From positions 682,001 through 746,000 of the forward strand of contig JAPFBL010000036.1 of assembly GCA_026182355.1 (NCBI GenBank): a stretch of DNA of 64,000 nucleotides, written 5' to 3'. Below are positions 45,471 to 57,200 of the stretch, piece by piece; the first letter of the stretch is position 1; each line of letters starts with the position of its first letter. The notes below the pieces were generated by a model. It saw only the letters and a program-made list of their open reading frames with translations, ran no database searches and was not told the DNA's origin. The position numbers and the translations under genes are program-made. The stretch is from Hermatobates lingyangjiaoensis. Its lineage: Eukaryota > Arthropoda > Insecta > Hemiptera > Hermatobatidae.

Positions 45471-45599
45471 TATCCTCAAAAAATATACTATGATTTACAT
45501 ATAGTAGAGTAAAAATATCAAAATGGAATCTGGAGGCCTCAACATGTAAAAATTCATTCACATTTCGAAATTAAACTACTTTACTTTCAATTACTTTAT

Positions 45600-45900
45600 T
45601 ACTGGAAGTGAAGTACAATAATCATGAAAAAACTCTATCTCACAATTTGAATGGAATTATACGTTTTCAGGTCACCAAATTCCATTTTTTGTTTACTTAT
45701 TTTCGATAATGTCTGTGTGATTATGTGTGAACGTATGTTTTGGATGGGTGCATGTAGTGGAGACACTACATGTTTGATCGGTAAAATGCATATTTCACCC
45801 AAATTTGGGTGCTATTTTAACATTTGCGCTATTATATTTGATCAATATACCATCATGGGTAAGATACTTTTTTAAGAAAATGTGTTTAAAGAGAAAATTG
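45600..45900 (+). repeat. Dispersed repeat J, copy 2
   Basis: Shares AGTACAATAATCATGAAAAA, GGAATTATACGTTTTCAGGT and the GTCTGTGTG run with copy 1. Together they form a diverged tandem pair. Confidence 0.6.
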
Positions 45901-45904
45901 TTTC

Positions 45905-48419
45905 ACCTACACTATTAATCCTAGCGGTTATAAATTATAATTATTATACGATAATCGTAAAACTATAAGTAGCTTTAACTGGAAGAAACTTTATATTTTT
46001 TGAATAGCCATAAATGTTGATTTAAGAATAAAATCTAAACATTTTAGTAATGATCAATTCTGAAAGTTTGTGGATACAGTACAGATCACACCGTTTAAAG
46101 GATGATGATGAAATTACACCCAAAAAGAGTGTCATTTGATGTAAATGCAAGTAATCGCCTTTATGAGTAAGTCGTATTTCGCATGTCGTTCAGGCGACTG
46201 CTCAAGAGACCCTACCTCCTTTTTTCTTGACCTCTGGTTTTACCAAATCGAGGTTCAATTTTCTAATGACCACATTAAAAGTAAGCATACAAATATTTAA
46301 AAGTTGATTGACAATTTGTACTGTAAATAAACTGATAACTTAATGGATAAGTCACGGACCAGCGCCCAACGAGATTTTCTGTGCATTGATGCACGTTGGG
46401 GTCAGGCAGTTCTAAGTCAGAGTCTTTGACCTCCTTGTCTGTTTGAACTACTTTCATTGTTCAGGTCTGTCGGGTAGGTCGGTATTTTACTTATTACTAT
46501 ATTTTTTGAGATTCTTTCTCTGAAGATTTAACTTTTACAATAATTTTCCGTTAGACAACAGAGTAACTCTGTAAGCTTTCTTGTGAACAACGACCCCAGG
46601 TAGAACCACTAAAAAAGTAAAGACTTGCAGGTATTTGAATTCAGATATCTGCAGTTTTAATAGTAAACAATAATCAGAGTTGTATTGAATTAATCTCAAG
46701 ATAAATAAAGATAGGAATTTTTATTGATTGTTTGAAAACAGAAATATTAAGAGAAATAATTTTGATTCCATAATTTGTTTGGTACTTGTTTTTAATACCG
46801 GTGAAAACGGAAAGGTTTGAAGTTCTGATTATTCGTAGTCTATTTGATTGTATAGACTAGCCAATTTGAAATTTCTCTGTATATGCTGAACTAAATAGAA
46901 ATTTTACAATAACTTCCGAGTATCATTGGTCACAAGTTTAAACTTTCGTACACATCTTATTCTGCTAATTATTTTATTTTTCAAAAATGCACCGCTGAAG
47001 TACACATTTTGGATATTAATTTTGTTTCACACTATCAGTTTTAATTATTACTTATAATTTCTGGAGTTTGATTTACTTGTTTATACATTATAAATGTATT
47101 CTGATACATTATAATGTATCTAATACATTATAATGTATAATGTTTATAATAAACATTAATACATTATAAACTTTCTTTTTAAATAAAAAAAAGGGGCCAA
47201 AGGAGGGATATTATTATAACGTTGTTTACTTCGGGTGGGAAAAATATTTTGAAATATTGTACACAAATATGTAACGTGGTTTAAAAAAAAACCCTCATCC
47301 AGCATTAGTACATAATTAAGAATTACAATGTAATGATTCGGAATAAATTATTAAATAATTGCTGCAAAAAAAATTAACATGATACGTTTTTTTATATCAA
47401 TGCCTTGTACCTAAAACTTTATTGTTAAAAAAATAACATTATTGATTTTAAAATATTTATGAATTGAATTTTATTTCAGAGATGAATTTGAAATAATATA
47501 AAATTCATGGTATTTATGCCATTAAAGTTTTGAATGAATTAACTGAACATTAATTTTTAAGAAACCTAATTCTAACCTTAACTCAAGGTTGTTCATAATG
47601 GTACTGTTTAGAGAGGTGATCTCTTTTAACTTCATTTTCTTTTAAAATCCAGCGTACAACACTATTCTATAAAACACTTGTAAGCCAAAGTACAGAATTA
47701 ATTAATTCCGTATTGATGTGGCCCCGAAGATGTCTGAAATATGGAATGAAATATGGATGAATACATTAGCATAAAGTTGGTTTATTGAATAGTGTTTAAC
47801 GTTGGGTCTAAATTATGTAAACTTTTATTGTCCTGGAAAAAACTGTTAATATAAAATAATAATATCATAATTTCTTTGTTCATTATGATTGCTAAATGTA
47901 GTATCTGGAGTGCAAAGTAGAAGAAGCAAAATGTTAATAGTATATACTAAGCATTGGCTCTTAGGATCCACATGTTTTTAAGCTGTGATTTCCTTTTAGA
48001 AGTATGATTTTATTGATTTATAAATATATATGTTGACAGTGTTACTCTCGTTATTTATTTATAATAATAATAATGAAGAGCATTAAATATGAATAAATAT
48101 TTGATTGTGTTAACTTTTAAATAATATTTTCATATGAATATAAACATTTAAGTGTTGAACTTTTTTTACTGTCAAACATTTCAAGAAAGTCTGTAGTTTA
48201 TTAAAGAAACTATAATTCTATTATAACGAAATCATTGCATCCTAGGCATCATTCATTTATTTTCTATTGTAGATACTCCTTTAAATATTTGAGTTCAGAT
48301 TTTGGAGTTATTTTATTATAACTCCATATTATTGTATATTATTATAACTCCATATTATTATAACTCCCTATTATTGTCATATGATTGCAATTGGATACTG
48401 CCTTTGTAATATTTTTCAG
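45905..48419. other. Spacer upstream of AIG1/ADTRP-like gene
   Basis: AT-rich; should contain the promoter and a non-coding first exon of the AIG1/ADTRP-like gene. A palindromic ATACATTATAATGTAT cluster lies at about 47085-47165. No coding exon recognised. Confidence 0.4.
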
Positions 48420-48580
48420 GACTCATGGCAGACCTCAAAGCCATTTCCCTCCATGTAGTGGTGTCCACATTCTACATAGTTGTAACATACGAAGTGCTAA
48501 CCAACGAAAAGATATCTCCAGATCCTACAGCTAGAAATATGCAGAGATATCCCTTAAGATTTATAACCAGCTGGACATGC
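48420..48580 (+). CDS. AIG1/ADTRP-like exon with start codon
   Basis: Acceptor ATTTTTCAG, donor ATGC|GTAAGT. It encodes MADLKAISLHVVVSTFYIVV (first membrane helix) and ends PLRFITSWTC, which holds the expected nucleophile Thr48. Phase 0 out. Confidence 0.8.
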
Positions 48581-51203
48581 GTAAGTTAATCTGAATATAA
48601 AATTCAAATGTTTTCTCATAACAATCACATACATTATATAATATTTTTCATCTCGAGTGAATTGTAATTTCGAAGGAAATGAAGGGAAGTCTAGTCTTCA
48701 AGGCAGGTCTCATATTTTCATGCACTCCGCAAACGTAATTCTATAGAAAGTTTAAACTCAGTTGTTTGTTGTAGGCTGTGCTGGCGATATACTCCAGTGT
48801 GTCTGTCTTGGGCCATCTCCTGTCATTTATATCATCTTCTCTGGGAAATAAAATACTACAAAAATGCTCTTTCCTTGCTGTTTCAGTTGTTGCACCTATG
48901 TCATTTGTAAGTAAATTAATACATAAAGCTATTCTGTATTTTATAAGTTTTAATTTATAAGAAATGCATTTTATTATATAATTAAGAATATTCTTAGATA
49001 AACGAAAACAGTATATCGTGTCGTGGGATTTATTAATAGCAAGCCCTATACATTTAATAGATAACATTGTATAAAATAATTTTATGTATTCCATTAATTG
49101 TTATTAATTAATTCATCATAAGAGCTATAATTGTATGTCAACTCTGTTGTCTCATTGAAAAAAGCGCTTATATAAATATCTAAACATAAATACTCAATTG
49201 TTCACAGAGTACTTAAATGCTCCAAACAATGTTTCTCTACATTAAAATACGGGTGTTGTAATAATGATAGCTAAATATTTTTCTTAAAAAAATATGAGAC
49301 TTATTGTAACACTTATTTCTTATCAAATTCACATAGTCTGAAACCTGTCAATTAAAATATTAGATTAACCCATTGGTTCCCAACAAGTGGAAAAGTTTGT
49401 TGTTCACGCGAAGGAAACTGAAAAAACATTAACCATTAACTTGTCTCTGAAAAGATTCCAAAGTACATGTCATCAAATTGTAATAAATATCATTAATTCA
49501 CGCATAAGAAACATCCTATTGGGAAAAAAATCAGTGCACACTGCATTATTGAGGCCACAACATTATCCGAAAAGCAAGCTGAATGCTAACACACCATAAC
49601 TGGTCGAAAAAACAATGACTGATCTAGCGATATATGTCCTGCCCTCTCCTTGGCGAGTATTGGGAGATAGGAAGTGCTGTGAGTGCGAAATACACATGTA
49701 CATACATACCCACAAATACTATGTATTTATACTATCTGTGCTCCGTATACAAAACATACACACTCTCTCACATTGCCTCACTAGAGCGCAGGAAGTGGTC
49801 ATTAAAACAAAGCTCATGAGAATTTGCATGAATGTCATTGGGTAGGTCGCTGCGATTGTTAGGAAATCTTGTGATTATCCAAGGGCCTCACAGGTTTCTG
49901 AAGACAAGTCCACGTGAAAATCATCACATTTGGTCGAGATACCCGAATAGTCGATATTGCTATAGTACTGGATGATGTACATCGTAGTTCTGGTCCTGCA
50001 ATGGACCAGGAGGTATCGCAGTCACATTGCTTTCCTCATCGCTTTTTTGCTGGTGTTCATAGTTGACACGATTATCAAGGGGTTTTTTTTTATAGTGTCT
50101 ATAAGTTCATAAAAGGTTATCTTCATGGCAAATAATGTTACTTATTCTTATCTGGTATTCCTGTTCTTTTATTATATGTGAGTTTCCTTTTACCAATATA
50201 TCTCTGGTTAGTTTAATCTCATGTTCTTCTGCAGTTATGCTGTATTGGGGCCTTAGCTGCAATGTGCATCGTAAAAGAGAGTTGCCATACTAATGTATGT
50301 TCAGGGCCCACAGACCTCCGATCATTATTTCAAATATATTGATAAACAAATTTCTTTCCCTCCTGTGCTAGAACTTTCTGTTTAATTTATGTATTTTATA
50401 TTTAATTATTTGTGTGTAGTCACATATTTTTTATTTTACTGTATTTTACTTTTTTATTTATCACCAAAATTTAATCTGCTTTTAACTTACTTCTTTGGTC
50501 ATGAGGTTTTAACACATTAGTCCCGCAAATGCTGTGACCTATAATGGCTGAGAATGGCTGAAATTCTCACTCGGGTTCAACCTGCCAGTCGCGACCTCTT
50601 TCGACGAGACAAACCAGACCGCAACTCTCCTGCTTCTTCTCTTGATGATCAACTCTTGTTTGAAATGTAAATAATAGTAAGTGTTTTGCTATGTTCCTCT
50701 GTTATTTTATTTATTTTTTTTTTTGACTTGTGTGTCCCAGTTTATATTAAATTTTTGTTGCATTATTTGGGTTGCTATCTCACTTGGGTTGAAGTATTTA
50801 TATAACTAGATTTCATTATAAACATGTGAAGTAAAAGTCAAAGTCTAAACCATCAAAGAAATCAGAATAATAACTAAGATGTTTCAAAGAAAACAAGCGG
50901 TTTTCATCAAAAACGTTATATATTTATACTTGACCTCTGAACAAGTATATATATGATATGTATGCAGAAAAATCACAATTAACCAGGTGATGCCATCAAT
51001 GAAGTCTAAAACACAACGAAAAAGAAAATCAAAAGAAATAAATGCTCTGAGGCCTTTCACTTTTATGTTATGAGAGATGAAACAAAGTTTGTTTTTTATT
51101 CTTTCATACTTTCTTCGCTCTCTGATGACATAAATTGAAAGGCCTCAGAGCATTTATTTCTTTTGATTTTCTTTTTCCTTATGGTTTAAACGTCATAAGA
51201 TAT

Positions 51204-51238
<35 letters not shown>

Positions 51239-54200
51239 GAAAAACGGTCCGGCAGGACAGATAACACTTAAAATAAACTGTGAAACATAGACTGAAACAT
51301 AACAAAGACTCACTTTTCTATGTTTCGAACGTAATGGTGGTCGTCCTCAGGAGAAGAAGTGAATTGACGGAGGGACGACAGGGAACTTTTCAGTTTTCAG
51401 TGTTTTAGTAGTCAGTTGACTGTCGTCCCTCCATCAATTCACTTCTTCTCCTGAGGACGGCCGCTATTACGGTCGAAATATTGAAAAGTGAGTCTTTGTT
51501 ATGTTCAGTCCATGTGTCACAGTATATTTTAATTATATATATATATATATATACACGTATCTTTTTAAGTGACAATAGATGAAACCAAAGCAATCTTTCT
51601 ATCAGAGAATGTGTAACCAAATGTTTCTCTTCCTTCGAATAGGATTCTCACCCACTACACTTCTCACAACATACCCGCCCACACCATCTGCTCCTTTGAT
51701 GAGTGCTTTGAGGCTATTCCTATACCTGTTCCTTCCTCAGAACACCCTGGAAGGATCCGCCGATCTTTCTATTACTCATATCAATACATCGTCAAAGTTA
51801 GAGATTCTAGGGTTGATTCCCAGGTGAGAGTGACTGGATCTGAGCCAGTCATTACGACGTATTTTTTCCCTGTCAAAATGCAGTAGATTGCAGCAAATCT
51901 GGCGCTCACGTGGAAAAGCAATGGTAGTACAGCTGCATTGCGTTCTTAATGACAGATACTTTGTTACGCCAGCCTCGGGACTGGTCTCCATACAACCAGT
52001 CTCTTGACGTATGCAAACTCTAAGTCTTCTGCCTTGTTTTGTGTTTACTCTGATGAAGGACTATATACATATATCACCATATATATAGGAATGCACTAGC
52101 TTTTAGTTCATATAAAACTTATAAATTTTTACATGTGTCGGTTTTATTCCAATCCTTCGTCATTGGCGTGTGAGATCAAAATATGGTAAGAAATTATATT
52201 ACTCAAAGAAATAAATTCATATCAAGTGATGTATAAATCAAACACATACAATAACACACAGGTGATGTTAAGGCATCCAGTAATACACACATCTGAAGCC
52301 TTTGCACCTTTCGTAACTCTTTGAGGCGTTTACCCACTTGCAAGGCTCTCCACCATACGACAATGCCATAAAAAAATAGGTCTAACGACTTCCTTATACA
52401 GCCAGTAAATAATCATTGGATTTATTACCTATAGTCTTACTGCATGAGTAAAGATTATAAGTTGCCTTCCTAGCGCCTTCTTGAATGTTGGGCTTCCAGC
52501 TAAGCTTCTTATCTAGGATAAGCCCAAGATATTTTATCTGATCCGGAAAAGAGAGGAGTAACTCTCTTTCTGATCACAAAATTCAGATATTTTGAAGGAA
52601 TTAAATGTTTCTAATCAATATACAGGATCTAGGCTTACCCATTCCCATTGTATAACTCATAAGTCTCTAAGCCGTAGACCACTAACTTCGTTCTTGATGA
52701 TCCATGGCTCCTGTATTAATGTAAAATCTTCCTTCCTGCTACACAGACCGGTGTGTCAGAAGTATCAGACCGTTCACAACTGTCTTAGAGTGTTGAAGGA
52801 TGATCTGCACAATCTTCAAGGGGGGTAAAATATACTTTTTGGATTTGGCGGACCCAGTACCCGGAATCCCACGCCTCCGTCCTTTATCTCCTCAGAGGCA
52901 GAACTGTCCCTCTCATGGACGGACGTATTCTTCCCCTTTTGTGCATCAACTTACTGGTAAGGTAAGGCTTATTCCTCTGAGAAGGCAGTTATCCCAGAAA
53001 CCCGGTTTTATACTGACCTAAGCTAACCTAAACTGACCCAGGTGGTTTCGAGCCAGTTAAAGGTTCGTTTAATACCAGTATCAGGTCGGTTCAAATTTCC
53101 TCCCTCCAAAAGATGAAATGAGCAATAAAACATAACAGAGGAAGAGAAAATGGAGAAGAGGTTAGGAGAGGAATGGGATGAGAATATGAAACAAATAAAA
53201 GAAATCGTTGCGAGATAGGAGAAGGAAGAGAAAAAGGAAAAAGGCCGCTTTACCCTCGTCTGTCAGAGTAGGGCAGTACAAACCACCTCACTCTGTCCAG
53301 GGGTCACCACGAGGAGGTGAGAGTAGCGTAGAGTCAGAGAGGCTTTAAGAGACGCATCGTGACTCCAAGACCCCCATAAGATAGTATAAGTCTGGTTAAG
53401 TGGGTGGAATTATTATTCAGAATTTTATTCACTGTTTAGAGTATGTTCAGCACTCACACTTCCTCAGTTAAAACAAATGTTAACAATAATCTTGACCCTC
53501 CCTACCTAGACGTTTGATATGATAAGGTTATTTTTGTTGGTGTTTTGGATTAATTGTAGTATTTAAGGAGCATAATCTAGCGTAAGGAGGACTGTAGGTT
53601 CATCTGAAACTCGTCGATCAGAAAATCTCCATAGACGAGTTAAGAACAATTCACTAACAGTACAATAGACCAGACCAAACTCAACCCACCATACAACTTA
53701 AAGTATGCCAACATTCTGATGTTAAGAAATATTATGGAGTCTTAATCAATAAAATTTAACAGACCAAATACTAAAACCATTATTAATGGTTTATTCAAAT
53801 AAAACTCAGTATTAACGAGAGCAATAGAATAGCAAAATATATAAGAAAGAAATAGTAAAAAACATAAAATACAAAATACTTCTACTTAAACTAAATAATT
53901 AAATAACCATGAAAGCATTTATTATATCTATTGATTTACATGTGTATGCCTATTTGTAAAATGAGAGATACTATGAATGATTTGTGAGGGTAAACCTATT
54001 TTTTGTTGTGTTACAGGTGGTCACGTGTTCCTTCTGGATTATGTACAATTACGACCGCGAGTTAGTGTATCCTCGCGCGTTTGATTCAGTCCTGCCAGCA
54101 CATCTCAACCACTCCATTCACACTGCCAACTCGATTTTCGCTTTGTCTGATTTGATACTGGTTAGGCATTACTATCCACAAAGCAGCAAGTGTATTAAGG

Positions 54201-57200
54201 GGCTCATGACATACCTTCTTCTCTACTCCTTCTGGTAAGCGATTATGCACATTATTCATTCTTGTTTTGTCAGAGTCTCAGTGGTAACTCAGTAAGATAC
54301 AAATAAACCTCGCTCAAAAGTTATATTTGACGGCTAAAAAAGTAAATCCACTTACTAATTTTAAATAACTTATCAAATTTAGTTAATAGATGAACATAAC
54401 AGCATTAGTACTGTTTTTATTGAAACGGATGAGGAACCATGTATGAATGAATGTCTTCTAACTTCTTGTCTCCTGGTTTTTGCTGGGATGTAAACCAAGA
54501 GTGTCAATCTATTCGATTTGTCATCCAATACACCCAACCCTTATTCATCCAATCTGGAATACAAACGATTTTAATACATAACTGCGTTGTCGATTAAATA
54601 GGCTTACTTTCATGAAACTGATTCCGGTTCAATGTCACAGTCTGATGATCTTAATAACGATATAGTGGATAAATAATTTCTTTAATGAAGAAATATAGGA
54701 AAAAAGTTAATTAATAGAATAATTATTAACTGTATTAATGTAATGATATACAAATAGAAATACTACATTATTAGAATTTAAAAAAAAACACATTTCATTT
54801 AACTGTATCATCAGATTTGTCAGATATTTTCGTAATCCCAAATACTAAATAACATATTATCCCTGAATGATCACTGTATTCCATAAAGTCCTTTTCCAAT
54901 GCTTTAATACTGCCAAAGTTGAAACACACTTTTTTTTCAACAAAAACTATATAAGTATCAAATTTTATTCTGATACTTCAACCACTATGATCTTAGCCAT
55001 GCATACTAAAATGTAGATACTCACCCACTCTCGAAGGCTTGCAAATGAATAAACAAAGCTACAATTGAGTTTTACGATTTATATACTGTACAAAGAGTAA
55101 CGTAAAAGGAACCACATTATAATATATAGAGTTTAAAAGTAATATATACTAGAAAATGATTAATATAATATATACATAATATATAAAAAGATTTCACATA
55201 AACACGTGAAATAACAATCAATGATCAAACCAAAATATGAAAATGGGAAAACAAAACTAAGATCCTTCAACCGCAACAAGTGGTCTTCGTCAGAGTCAAA
55301 AACCCAACTGGAGTTGGGTCAAAAACAGATGGGTTTTTGACTCTGACAAAGACCGCTTGTTGCGGTTGAAGGATCTTAGTCTTGTTTTCCCATTTTCATA
55401 TTGTGGTTTGATTATTACATATAATATATATATATATATGTGTGTAATATAAATGAATGAAGTGTTTGAACTCATTTTCGAGATACTCATGCTTTGATGT
55501 TTACTTCAAATAAAGTAGTTGCGATTCTCAGTTGAACTTCTAAAATATTTTTCTTTAGTTTTATTCTCTCTATATCTTTAATGGAATATCTAGTTTAATC
55601 AAAGTTTTGAAAAGAATGTTTTAATTTTTGAAAAATATGTTTTACACAAATAAAGCGAAGTATGAAACAAAATTATTGCAAAATAGTACTCGTTTGGAAA
55701 ATTTACTGCAAATAATGAGTGAGACCCCGAATTCCATAATAAAAATGTAGCATTAGTAAAATCTGTATAGCGTAATAATAAATTTCTTAGAGGTCTAGTC
55801 AAGAAAATCATTACTAGCGGCTCCATCACGTACACAGAACGATATAACGAAAGTGGAGATCTTAAACAACAAAATAACAATAGAACACTTCATTCAAACA
55901 GTCAAACAGATACAAATACGATGAACAAACAGCAAACACAGACAGACTGAGGGTCTGAGAAAATTTTAACCTAAACCCAGGCACATACAATATAAAATAC
56001 TTACATAAATCCATAGGACAAACCACCCAAGACTTCGCAAACAGGATTTCACAGCACAAATCAGACATTACAGGGCACAAAATAACATGGGCTCTAGCTA
56101 AACACGCCAAAACCCAAAAACATAACTCTGACTTTCAAAATCCACTTAGAGTAGACAAGGAAAAACACACCAGAAAGAGGCTGGTACAAGAAATAATAAA
56201 CAGAGGTAAAACTAAAAACACATGAAACTCCAGAACGGAATTCAAAAATTCAGCGAAATCCACAGGAAAACTTCTGCACAATATAAAAAACAACAAAAAA
56301 TAAACACATAAAATAGGCAAACACAATAAAAATGTAAACACTGAGTACTAAAAATTCAAAAGATAACAGTAATGAAATATAACCTCTAAACAAACACAAA
56401 CAGTAGCCTGAATGTATAAAACATGTAATGTTTCAAAAGGAACAGATTTCAATGGTAAGATTGATCTCCATAATTTTGAAATAATTTAAAATTAATAAAA
56501 TATAATAAAAATATCTTTATGTCAATGTAAAAATCCATCCATGGATGTAATACCAGATGTATCCAATCACTACCTTTCTTTTTTATGTGAACTTTTTTTA
56601 CTTTTTTATGTAAACTTTATGAAACTTTTTTATGTAAAAATGTAAATAAAATAACCAAAATTGTAGTAATAATAGTGCTAATTGTAAAAAAAAAGCATTC
56701 TGTAGTCTTGAAGATGACATAAATATATGTCGAAACGTCAGCAAAAGGACCAATTATAAGACTTCAACCCTCAAAACCAAAAAAATCATATTATATTTAA
56801 ATATACATATATTTAGTTGGACAAAGCAAACATTACTCGATTTCTTTGGATGGGGGGGTCTGATCACCAGCCTATCATATTTTACGTGTTCGTTTCACTG
56901 AAGTGTAATGTTTCCTAATCAATAAAATATATTTAGAGGAGTAACAGGCCATGGTGAAATTGGATTCAGTATGCAAACTGAAACTCTTTTCATATTGGTT
57001 ACCATTCTGGTATGGCTGCAGTGTTGCTCTTTTTTAGCATCAACACAAAATTCTTGTTTCGTATCCAATACTGTCCTTACAGGTTTTTTTCTATCATTTA
57101 CAAATTAAAATAATGAACGGTCATTTATTCAATACAAAAGATGAGCGTACGTAACCAACATGTTTTATTTCTTGATTTTTATTCATTTTTGAAGGGTTAT

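Larger units (their letters stand above)
51235..51535. repeat. Family D palindrome
   Basis: Inverted arms centred near 51400 between two (TA)n tracts. Each arm has CTGAGGA ... GAAA and a GAAAAGTGAG partner for stem I (51317-51354 minus, 51445-51487 plus). Confidence 0.8.

Noticed and set aside
52140..52190. ATGACGA...ACCGACACATG on the minus strand as a hammerhead
   Set aside because: No GAAA; only a loose resemblance to the family I right arm.
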